DNA of 9,110 nt, taken from NCBI GenBank assembly GCA_937925655.1, contig CALAMC010000011.1, forward strand, positions 1 through 9,110, in the 5' to 3' direction. Origin of the DNA: an uncultured candidate division Zixibacteria bacterium (lineage in GTDB: Bacteria; Zixibacteria; MSB-5A5; GN15; PGXB01). The notes below the pieces were generated by a model. That model did not search any database, was not told the DNA's origin, and saw only the letters and a list, made by a program, of their open reading frames with translations. Positions 1 through 6,660 of the stretch are shown piece by piece (position 1 is the first letter of the stretch; the number at the start of each line of letters is the position of its first letter). A program made the translations under genes and the position numbers.

Positions 1-1876
1 AGCTCAACCTGACTTCGCCGTCGTTTGTCCCGGTCACGGCGCTCAAATCATCGATGGCCGCGGGCGCCATAGTGTCTTCCGGCGGCGTCCCGCCACCATC
101 GGTATTTGACAGGACCACTGTCGGAGTCGTAGCATTGGAGTTGACCGTATGTGAAATCTGCGTGTTATCCGAACCGACCTGGGCCGTTATCGTAAAGTCG
201 TTGAAATTAAGGGAATCCGTCCCCGTCCGTGATTCATAATGATAGGTAACCACACCGCTGATTAATCCATTGATATTGGTTGTGCCGCTCATGACAACCC
301 GGCCATAGTTATTGACCGCTTGAACGGTCGCTCCGGCCACGGGTAATCCGTTCCGCCCCTGAACGTACACTTGAAGCGTCTTTTGAAGGCAGATATCCAG
401 CGTCCCCGACGGATACATGTTAATATCCGTCTCGGCAGCATTGTTATCATAGGCCGCGTCTCGAATACATATATTGGTTGCATTCCCGGCGTAGCCGCCC
501 AGTTGGATGGTTACCGGGTTGTCGGTATCGTAGGCAAATTCGAGCGTATCGTTTTCGAAACGCATGCCACTGCCGTCGGACAAGTTAATAATATTATTAA
601 CGCCGATAAATCGATTGCCGCGAAAACGAATGGTTTCGTCTTCCGGCGTGGCATACACCTGCAATACGTCACCGATGATATGCCGTCCGGTTCCACTGTA
701 CGTGTTGAGCGGATAAATCTCGAAAGTATTGTTGACCACGTTAATATTGGCGTCAATGGTTTCGCCTTCGGAAATATTTAAGGCCGTTGCCCCATGGCCA
801 TATTTCCCGTGTATATGCGACGATGTGTCGACCGTTATCTTGACATAGTTATTGTACAGATCGATATACTGGCAGGGGGGATAAAAGCTGGGCGCGCCGG
901 AACGAATACGTATGCCCCAGGAATAAAAATAGCCGTTGGAACCGTCCGGGTCGTACTCGACATCGGGACCACAACGGATATCGAGGATATTGTCATAGAT
1001 TTCGACGTGGTTATCGGCCGTCCCGTGAACCGACTCCAGCATCAGACCACGGCCGCCGCCATAGGTATCACCGGTGCTGATGTAATTATTGTGAACCTTT
1101 GCACCGCTGACATCACCCAGCAAAATGCCATAGCAGTTGGCGGAACTGTGCCCCAGGACACCATCCCAGATCGGATAGAAATCATTACGATGATCGGTAT
1201 AAGTGGAGCAGTATGAAATTTCCACGTTGGGACAGGAGGCCCCGGCCGTAGAAGTTTCATTGCCGAAAATGGCTATACTGATATGGGGAGAATTATATAT
1301 CGCCGTTCCATATATTCGGACACCCCAGTCACCGGGTCCCAGCCCCGGACGGCGGCTTTCCAAACGTATGGCCGCGCCATCGTAATAGGCGCGGGAGGTA
1401 TAACCGTTGCAATAACTCCAGAATTGGCAGGTATCGATGGTGATACGATAGGTTTGCGAGCCGCCTCCATAGGAATCGATACAATGCGAGTTGTCACCGT
1501 AGACTATGCCCTTGACTCCTCGCAAAGTCAGACCGTAGGACCCATGAGACAGTTGTAAACAATTGGAGGTGGCTCCCGTGCCACCATGGATAATCCAGAG
1601 ATTACGGACAGTACAATAACTGCCGTCAACCATTAAACCTTCATATCCGCTTCCGCCGCCGGCTCCAAACACAAGGGTATCACCCTGGCCGTCGATTAGT
1701 ATATTGCTATGGGCGACAGTAATACCGCTCGTACTACTGACCAGGCGCGTACCCGAGAGGCGCAAGGTATCGCCGTTGGCCTGCGTCGTATAGGGCAGGC
1801 TGGTGATATTTCTTATGGTCGCCGACGTTGCGACCGGAAGCAAAACCGCTATTAAAACGACAATTATCTTTTTCAC
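1..1876 (-). CDS. Secreted right-handed parallel beta-helix protein with C-terminal Ig-like/FN3-like domains (3' end outside window)
   Basis: The frame is open for 625 codons from a GTG start to the left edge, with no in-frame stop. An in-frame TAG lies at 1892-1894, and GTG is the only usable start after it; AGAGGGG sits 6 nt upstream. Residues 1-19 form a Sec signal peptide (MKK, hydrophobic core, then TSA before a likely cleavage site). Residues 20 to about 460 are rich in Gly, Asn, Tyr, Ile and Val. Rung-like units of alternating hydrophobic residues end in Asn at about 263/264, 296, 342/343, 382/383, 421 and 442, as in parallel beta-helix proteins (NosD-like or polysaccharide-active families). 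Residues about 498-590 resemble a carboxypeptidase-regulatory or Big-like module (NGLPVAGATVQA). An FN3-like start (APAAIDDLSA) follows at 604. The product is exported and probably binds or cleaves polysaccharide, or is a surface adhesin; I see no diagnostic catalytic residues. There are twelve cysteines. The anchoring or sorting domain, if any, is beyond the edge. Confidence 0.85.
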   Translation of the reverse strand, partial: MKKIIVVLIAVLLPVATSATIRNITSLPYTTQANGDTLRLSGTRLVSSTSGITVAHSNILIDGQGDTLVFGAGGGSGYEGLMVDGSYCTVRNLWIIHGGTGATSNCLQLSHGSYGLTLRGVKGIVYGDNSHCIDSYGGGSQTYRITIDTCQFWSYCNGYTSRAYYDGAAIRLESRRPGLGPGDWGVRIYGTAIYNSPHISIAIFGNETSTAGASCPNVEISYCSTYTDHRNDFYPIWDGVLGHSSANCYGILLGDVSGAKVHNNYISTGDTYGGGRGLMLESVHGTADNHVEIYDNILDIRCGPDVEYDPDGSNGYFYSWGIRIRSGAPSFYPPCQYIDLYNNYVKITVDTSSHIHGKYGHGATALNISEGETIDANINVVNNTFEIYPLNTYSGTGRHIIGDVLQVYATPEDETIRFRGNRFIGVNNIINLSDGSGMRFENDTLEFAYDTDNPVTIQLGGYAGNATNICIRDAAYDNNAAETDINMYPSGTLDICLQKTLQVYVQGRNGLPVAGATVQAVNNYGRVVMSGTTNINGLISGVVTYHYESRTGTDSLNFNDFTITAQVGSDNTQISHTVNSNATTPTVVLSNTDGGGTPPEDTMAPAAIDDLSAVTGTNDGEVRLS

Positions 1877-1882
1877 GACTGA

Positions 1883-1889
1883 CCCCTCT
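1883..1889 (-). promoter_or_regulatory. Ribosome binding site of the beta-helix gene
   Basis: AGAGGGG on the minus strand lies 6 nt before the GTG at 1876. It is the strongest Shine-Dalgarno match near this gene. Because an in-frame stop lies just upstream at 1892-1894, it fixes the GTG as the start. Confidence 0.75.
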
Positions 1890-1903
1890 TGCTAAAGGCA
1901 AGT

Positions 1904-1932
1904 ATTATGGATTATACAAGTCTGTTACCCAA
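1904..1932 (-). promoter_or_regulatory. Candidate sigma-70-type promoter for the beta-helix gene
   Basis: Two overlapping arrangements are visible on the minus strand. One is TTGGGT (1932-1927), 17 nt, then CATAAT (1909-1904). The other is a perfect TATAAT at 1916-1911, whose own -35 region is poor. Either would start transcription a short distance upstream of the ribosome binding site and give a short leader. This suggests the beta-helix gene can be expressed independently of the polysaccharide operon upstream. The call rests on consensus matching alone, in an AT-rich region where chance matches occur. Confidence 0.45.
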
Positions 1933-2203
1933 AGGCTCCTTAAAACATGATATCGGGTTTTTGGCGTCTCTCATTTATTCTAAAAATTTCAATTGCCCGA
2001 TGCAACTAATAATATTTTCAGATATACAATAAGTGCGCCAATCGGCGGTCAATTTGATAACTTCTTGATTCGCATAATGTTAATCGCTGTCGGCAATTAT
2101 TTAATTACGAACATTTCCGGGATTTAGCTGTCTAATAGACCACCATTGTTAAATTCCTGAACATTATGGCCAAACCTTTTAAATTCACAGTACTTACATC
2201 GGT

Positions 2204-3871
2204 TCACGATCTTATTCGCCGGAAACCTATTTTCTTAAAAATCGCGGCCAGTTCCCGGTCGGCGGCCTTGCAGGCAATCAGAGTACTCCTGCCCGCCTCG
2301 CCGCATACGGAGCCCATAAATCGATAAAATGACTCTGCAATTTCGAGCGAATCAAATACAGGCGATATCCCGACTTCGGCGACATAACCCACTTTATTAT
2401 CTTTTAATAATTCAAGGACACGTTTGGGGAGTTTTAAAGCATTTCCTAATACCCAGCCTGCCGCCGCCGGATTGTCTTCGATAAATCCCATGAAACATCG
2501 GTCTTCATTTGCGAAGCGTCGAGCATATTCACTGTACTCACGGGAATCATTTTCAATGCCAATAAAGGCCGCGATTTTTGTCAAATCCTTTGAGGTCATT
2601 TCCCTGAATTCCAACTTCTTCAAAGACATCGGTTTTTCAAATATTCGCTTTTCGCCATAGTAAAACTCGAATTCCGTCCGGCCTTCCTTCCCCGCAAATA
2701 TGAAACTGGTTGTTTTGTCCGCAGCGCGGAAATATTCGCCGCGCCCGGTTTTAATAAGGCTGTCTTTTAATTTTATGACTATTCCAAGGTTTTTTAATTT
2801 GCGGCCGACGCCGCTATTCTTCAACCCGCCATAAATTGCCGCAAGCGATCTTTGAAATCCTGACGAATAAACGGCGCACAACATATTCCGCCCCGTTTGA
2901 TTGGCGAAGCGTTCTTTATGTTCTCCGGCCCCGCGCGAAAAATCGATAACATCGAATCCCTCCCGCACGGCCTGCTCCACCAGCATGTGCAAGAGTAATA
3001 TTCCCGGAGATTTCTTGCGATAATTCATAAGACTGGCAATCTGGTATAAATGGATGACTTTATCTTGAATAAAAGCATACAAATATGCCAGCGGTTGCCG
3101 GCCGTGCATTAGTACATAAAAACGGACGTGACCGTCTCCGGCCATATTCTTAGCCGCCAGATCATGAAAAGTCCGCACTTTTGGATTGAGAAATTTGCAG
3201 CCGTCGCCTCCCCGACGGAGCCACCAGACGATATGGCTGTGATAAAACTCGGGGAGCATTTCCAGAATCCTTTCCGGAGAATCGAAACTCACCAGCGATA
3301 ATCCGTCCAGTTTATTGAAATAATTCATGAATTTTCTGATGGTCCCGCCCTTATGCAATTCAAAATCGGCTCGCCCGGAGTCACCGCCCTCATAGCGGTA
3401 CGCCATGACATTTTCGATGGGCAACAGCCGAAAGTGCAAGGCGGATTTCTCCAGGGCGCGTTTGAGAATCGGCAGATTTTGAGATGTTTGCGGAATCTGG
3501 GTCAAGGCAATGCGGCTCCATAGAGCGGCTTTCTTTTTCATAAATCCGGCCACCGCCTCGATGCAAATTTCCGGGTCACTCGAAATAAAATCGCTGTAGT
3601 CGGCGTTGGGAGTCCCGATAAATTCAATCGTCCCATTGGTGATCATGAGTGGCGCGATGCCGATTATTGCGTCGCCGGATTTAATCTTTAATATTAACAG
3701 TTCATGGTCGGCGCCATACGCCGACCACCAGCAATGGTTCCAGTCGAAAGTTTGAAAGACGGTTGTCCCCTTCGCGATTGCGACCAGCCGGTTCCAATCG
3801 TCTTTCAGACGAACGAATTCTTCGACCGTCTTGATCAGGTCAATCTTCGTATCGCATAATTCTTTCATCAT
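2204..3871 (-). CDS. FemAB/BioF2-like (CelD-type) acyltransferase fused to a second GNAT domain
   Basis: The protein has 555 residues in two parts. Residues about 10-375 match the BioF2-like/CelD acetyltransferase pattern. It has the N-terminal W26-N-R-L and the FQTFDWNHCWW stretch at 39-49. Later come HLYQIASLMNYRKKSPG (274-290), a following helix and VIDFSRGAGEHKERF (308-322), typical of the second GNAT-like half. Residues about 418-555 form a separate GNAT-like domain, with YVAEVGISP (496-504) as the probable acetyl-CoA-side strand and a C-terminal IFKKIGF (544-550). About 40 residues link them. Members of the first family occur in exopolysaccharide clusters and probably transfer acyl or amino-acyl groups to sugars; the substrate here is unknown. 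It is the last gene of the operon, 12 nt after the deacetylase stop. Two consecutive ATG codons open the frame (MMKE), and no Shine-Dalgarno is evident at either. No signal peptide or membrane segment is seen, so it is likely cytoplasmic. Confidence 0.85.
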   Translation of the reverse strand: MMKELCDTKIDLIKTVEEFVRLKDDWNRLVAIAKGTTVFQTFDWNHCWWSAYGADHELLILKIKSGDAIIGIAPLMITNGTIEFIGTPNADYSDFISSDPEICIEAVAGFMKKKAALWSRIALTQIPQTSQNLPILKRALEKSALHFRLLPIENVMAYRYEGGDSGRADFELHKGGTIRKFMNYFNKLDGLSLVSFDSPERILEMLPEFYHSHIVWWLRRGGDGCKFLNPKVRTFHDLAAKNMAGDGHVRFYVLMHGRQPLAYLYAFIQDKVIHLYQIASLMNYRKKSPGILLLHMLVEQAVREGFDVIDFSRGAGEHKERFANQTGRNMLCAVYSSGFQRSLAAIYGGLKNSGVGRKLKNLGIVIKLKDSLIKTGRGEYFRAADKTTSFIFAGKEGRTEFEFYYGEKRIFEKPMSLKKLEFREMTSKDLTKIAAFIGIENDSREYSEYARRFANEDRCFMGFIEDNPAAAGWVLGNALKLPKRVLELLKDNKVGYVAEVGISPVFDSLEIAESFYRFMGSVCGEAGRSTLIACKAADRELAAIFKKIGFRRIRS

Positions 3872-3883
3872 GTTATTATAAAA

Positions 3884-4897
3884 TTATCGACCGACAATTG
3901 CCCGGATAAAATAATAAAATCCGGAAAGGCGGGCCGCAAATTCGAAACGACTCATATCGGCGCCGACGGGAATTCTTCTTATACGATAGATATCATCGCC
4001 CGGGCTGTACATACCATCTTCGGTAGAAAGAGCTAATCTTATGCCCTTGTCTTTCAGAATGTTTATGGTGTCATCATTGAAATCCTGATGCCGCCCGTTG
4101 GGATAGGCAAAAACATGAATATATTTTATACCGGCTTCTTCCAGTTTCTTCATACAGCCCGCAATTTCGGCGGCTTGTTCCTCACGAGTCTGGGTGGATA
4201 AAATCGGATGGGTGTCGGTATGCAGACCGATTTCGAATAGGCCGCATTCGGCCATAGTTTTGAGCTCTTCCATCGACATCAGCCGGAATTCGGGGTGCGG
4301 GGGCAATTCGGAAGGACCCCGAAAAGTATCCAGAAAATCCAGGACTCTTAATCGTAGAGCGTGCGGGCTTGATTTAAGCCGGTCATTCAATTCCCGGGCG
4401 CAACGGGCCCTTTCATGCGCGGTTTTTCCTTTTAGATCATAACGGGGAAGTGAGAATTCCGTTAAATCGATCTCATCAACGGGAGCCTTCATGATTGTTT
4501 CATACACCCTGTCAGGCCAAATACTTTGGCCCTCAAGGGACAACTCCGGCAATACAAATAAGGTGGCTTTAAGATCAAGATTTTTAATGACGGGCATGGC
4601 ATTGGTATACACATTTTTCAATCCGTCGTCGAAGGTTATAACCACCGCATTACGAGGAAGAGGGATATTTTCCAGATGCGATGCCATTATTGCAGTGTAA
4701 TGCTTTTTAACATACTGCATCTGCCATAAAAACGATTCATGGTCCAGCTGTGTCCAGTACGGCGTATCAAATGTCTGTTTGCTGACGCCATGATACATCA
4801 GGATTCGAACCCGGTCTTTATTTATCGCTCTGAAAATGGCATTGATACCGATAATATCGGCACAGCCCATTAGCAGGTTTTTTAAGATAACCTTCAT
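3884..4897 (-). CDS. Polysaccharide deacetylase, NodB homology domain
   Basis: This 337-residue carbohydrate esterase family 4 type protein shows the full motif set. RILMYHGVS is at 31-39. TFDDG at 88-92 supplies the catalytic base D90 and metal ligand D91. HTDTH at 226-230 gives metal ligands H226 and H230. FAYPNG is at 263-268, ALSTEDG at 289-295, and RRIPVGAD at 307-314. About 130 residues separate the first two catalytic motifs, more than in minimal NodB domains; this insertion carries a Trp-containing, charged region. These enzymes hydrolyse N- or O-acetyl groups on sugars in a metal-dependent way. There is no clear signal peptide; the N-terminus is only mildly hydrophobic, so action on a cytoplasmic or membrane-facing intermediate is possible. 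The start is 6 nt after the acyltransferase stop, with a weak TTAGG upstream. The neighbours make exopolysaccharide or a related glycan the likely substrate. Confidence 0.93.
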   Translation of the reverse strand: MKVILKNLLMGCADIIGINAIFRAINKDRVRILMYHGVSKQTFDTPYWTQLDHESFLWQMQYVKKHYTAIMASHLENIPLPRNAVVITFDDGLKNVYTNAMPVIKNLDLKATLFVLPELSLEGQSIWPDRVYETIMKAPVDEIDLTEFSLPRYDLKGKTAHERARCARELNDRLKSSPHALRLRVLDFLDTFRGPSELPPHPEFRLMSMEELKTMAECGLFEIGLHTDTHPILSTQTREEQAAEIAGCMKKLEEAGIKYIHVFAYPNGRHQDFNDDTINILKDKGIRLALSTEDGMYSPGDDIYRIRRIPVGADMSRFEFAARLSGFYYFIRAIVGR

Positions 4898-4903
4898 AAT
4901 TGC

Positions 4904-5512
4904 CTAATTGACACCGGCATTTTGTGATGGGCGGGGGCGTTCTTTGACGACTTTCGCCGGATTGCCAACGGCCACGACATAATCGGGGATGTCTTTTACA
5001 ACCACGCTGCCGGCTCCAATGATGGAGTATTCGCCGACGTTGGCCATGACAATACTTCCCTCGCCGATAAAGGTACTGCGGCCGATATTTATCATATCGA
5101 ACGTGTCTTTGCCCTCGAGAATATCATCCTGCACCGCCTCAAAGGCATGCTGGCGACGACCCGATAAAATCGTCACATGGCTGCCAATGCGACTTTTATC
5201 GCCCAGATTTACCAAACCTATCGTAGTATGACCGGCGACAATGACATTATGGCCGATGACGGAATCCATTTTTGTCAAATGTGAACCAAACATGATTATA
5301 AAATCGGACGGACATCCCTTCATGGTTTGATAATAATAGCACCCTCTGACATACTGGCCGGGATGGGCCGGAACCAGGCTGAACCATTCGGCGAACAGGT
5401 GGAAGAGCGCCGGTGAACCGAAAACCTTTTTGCAAATTATAGTTAAAATTCCCGCCGGCAGAACCAACAGGTAAAAGATGAAAAACACCAGTTTTTTAAT
5501 CGCTTTTTTCAT
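4904..5512 (-). CDS. Membrane-anchored left-handed beta-helix (hexapeptide repeat) acyltransferase
   Basis: The protein has 202 residues. A basic start (MKKAIKK) and a hydrophobic stretch at about 8-28 form a probable N-terminal membrane anchor. A conserved segment follows with HPGQYVRGCYYYQT (50-63) and FGSHL (75-79). From about 83 to 185 it has hexapeptide repeats typical of the left-handed beta-helix acetyltransferases (IGHNVIVAGHTTIG, LGDKSRIGSHV, IGRSTFIGEGSIV, IIGAGSVVVKDI), ending in AVGNPAKVVKE, the usual tail of WbbJ/serine-acetyltransferase-like sugar O-acetyltransferases. GRRQH at 118-122 includes a His that could be catalytic. Such enzymes move an acetyl group from acetyl-CoA to a sugar, usually as trimers. 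It begins 23 nt after the preceding glycosyltransferase, and GGGGA 8 nt before the ATG supports the start. It probably acetylates the glycan that this operon builds. The acceptor cannot be read from the sequence. Confidence 0.9.
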   Translation of the reverse strand: MKKAIKKLVFFIFYLLVLPAGILTIICKKVFGSPALFHLFAEWFSLVPAHPGQYVRGCYYYQTMKGCPSDFIIMFGSHLTKMDSVIGHNVIVAGHTTIGLVNLGDKSRIGSHVTILSGRRQHAFEAVQDDILEGKDTFDMINIGRSTFIGEGSIVMANVGEYSIIGAGSVVVKDIPDYVVAVGNPAKVVKERPRPSQNAGVN

Positions 5513-5520
5513 GACTTATA

Positions 5521-5525
5521 TCCCC
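5521..5525 (-). promoter_or_regulatory. Ribosome binding site of the acyltransferase gene
   Basis: GGGGA on the minus strand lies 8 nt before the ATG at 5512. It falls in the 23-nt gap after the glycosyltransferase stop and supports that start codon. Confidence 0.55.
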
Positions 5526-5535
5526 ATTACGATAT

Positions 5536-6660
5536 TTACTGCTCTGCCAGTATCCTTTCATAAAAATCCTCGGTTGCCCTGACCATCTTTTCTACGGAGA
5601 ATTTCTCTTTGGCTGATTCGGCGGCTCGCCGACCAAATTGTGCGGATAACGCCCGATTTTCCAGCAGGATATCCATCTTTTCGGCCAGACCAGCGACATC
5701 GCCGTTTGGCAAAACAAATCCGGTTTCACCGTCGCTGACCACCTCGTTATTTCCGCCGACATCGAAAGCCAGAGTCGGCAAGCCGGACATGGCATATTCA
5801 ATCAGGACGTTAGATAATCCCTCCGATTCCGACGTCAAAACCCCGATATCGAACAGCTTTAAAACATGATAAATTCCATCGGTGGTATAATGGAAATGCA
5901 CTCTTTCGCCAAGACCCAATTCAACGGCTTGTTTTTCCAGCGTATCTCTAAGCGGGCCGGTTCCGATAATCAAAAAATGGACTTCTTTGTTATTAACCAG
6001 CGAGGCCGCCTTTAGAAAGCGGTCGAATCGTTTGACCGGTCGCAAATTACCGACCATGCCAATCACGGGCGATACTTCGGGAATGCCAAAATCCGACTTG
6101 GCACACGGCTTTGACCCCGGCCGGGGTTTGAAGTCAACACCGTTATAAATCACTTCAATTTTATCGATCGGGAATTTCTCCGAATCACTTACCACGCCTT
6201 TAATGGCATGGGCGTTGACCAGACGGTACTTCGCGAATCGCCCGAAAGTTCTCAACAGGAAATTTTTATAGCGCGACTTGAACCAGCCCGATTCGCGCCG
6301 ACAGGCGATTATCTTATTCATCCCGGCGAACCACCCGGCCAGGACACCGATAACCCGGCTATCCACAAAATAAACCTGCAAAAGTCGCGCTTTTTTATCG
6401 CGCAGGAATCGAGCCATCTCCAGCATTTCACGAATGGCCCTGAACGAAATCAGCCTGGTGATGTCCATATATATGATATCGCAGTTAATCTCAATGGGGT
6501 TTGCTTTGGGCCGCAAATTGAAAACATAGGGAGTAAAACGATCGCGGTTTAGATGGTCAATCAGCGTGGCCAGCTGGTTTTCTGTCCCGCCGCCGCGCCA
6601 GAAATTGTCGAGGATATAAACGACTGTCACCTTTTCCGGTTGTTTGTCGCCGGTATTCAT
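5536..6660 (-). CDS. GT4-type glycosyltransferase (third in operon order)
   Basis: This 374-residue GT-B fold enzyme has a glycine-rich acceptor-side loop near the N-terminus (WRGGGTENQLATLI, 21-34) and IYNGVD at 171-176, the usual junction before the second Rossmann domain. GMVGNLRPVKRFDRFLKA (201-218) opens the donor-binding half. The retaining-GT4 E-x7-E motif is intact at E280/E288 (ESEGLSNVLIEYAMSGLP), followed by FDVGGNNEVVSDGETG (299-314). It transfers a nucleotide-activated sugar to a growing oligosaccharide, most likely lipid-linked at the inner membrane face. Donor and acceptor sugars are not predictable here. No signal peptide or membrane segment is seen. Its ATG overlaps the stop of the preceding glycosyltransferase by 4 nt (ATGA), which fixes the start and implies translational coupling. 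I see no feature that distinguishes it from many capsule, O-antigen or exopolysaccharide GT4 enzymes. Confidence 0.93.
   Translation of the reverse strand: MNTGDKQPEKVTVVYILDNFWRGGGTENQLATLIDHLNRDRFTPYVFNLRPKANPIEINCDIIYMDITRLISFRAIREMLEMARFLRDKKARLLQVYFVDSRVIGVLAGWFAGMNKIIACRRESGWFKSRYKNFLLRTFGRFAKYRLVNAHAIKGVVSDSEKFPIDKIEVIYNGVDFKPRPGSKPCAKSDFGIPEVSPVIGMVGNLRPVKRFDRFLKAASLVNNKEVHFLIIGTGPLRDTLEKQAVELGLGERVHFHYTTDGIYHVLKLFDIGVLTSESEGLSNVLIEYAMSGLPTLAFDVGGNNEVVSDGETGFVLPNGDVAGLAEKMDILLENRALSAQFGRRAAESAKEKFSVEKMVRATEDFYERILAEQ

Larger units (their letters stand above)
1877..2203. other. AT-rich intergenic region between the polysaccharide operon and the beta-helix gene
   Basis: These 327 bp contain no supported gene. 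The part near 1877-1932 carries the promoter and ribosome binding site of the beta-helix gene. The remainder (about 1933-2203) is AT-rich. After the stop codon at 2204 I find only weak hairpins: GTCT/AGAC with a 3-nt loop near 2130-2140, and CGCC/GGCG with a 4-nt loop near 2035-2048. Neither is followed by a T-tract, so I cannot place a convincing intrinsic terminator. Read-through from the operon into the beta-helix gene therefore cannot be excluded. Confidence 0.7.

Noticed and set aside
289..483. Small minus-strand frames at 289-483, 1042-1260 and 1273-1497
   Set aside because: They lie out of frame inside the beta-helix gene, show no domain and have low-complexity basic or proline-rich translations.
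371..1558. Plus-strand open frames at 371-781, 794-1216 and 1283-1558
   Set aside because: They are codon-aligned antisense to the beta-helix gene and open because that gene seldom uses codons whose reverse complements are stops. The minus-strand reading has a signal peptide and coherent domains; these have neither.
1915..1970. Riboswitch-like pairing ACCC/GGGT upstream of the beta-helix gene
   Set aside because: Only four base pairs form, no known aptamer core is present, and it lies upstream of the probable transcription start.
1912..1974. Possible 20-codon leader peptide frame upstream of the beta-helix gene
   Set aside because: It has no ribosome binding site, overlaps the likely promoter and is expected by chance in this length.
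2025..2040. Sigma-54-like promoter on the minus strand (TGGCGC, then TTGTA)
   Set aside because: The -24 GG is present but the -12 element has GT in place of the near-invariant GC, and it lies about 150 bp from the GTG start.
2073..2168. Inverted pair CATAATGT (2073-2080) and ACATTATG (2161-2168)
   Set aside because: Eight-base arms 80 bp apart in AT-rich DNA are at chance level and fit no known element.
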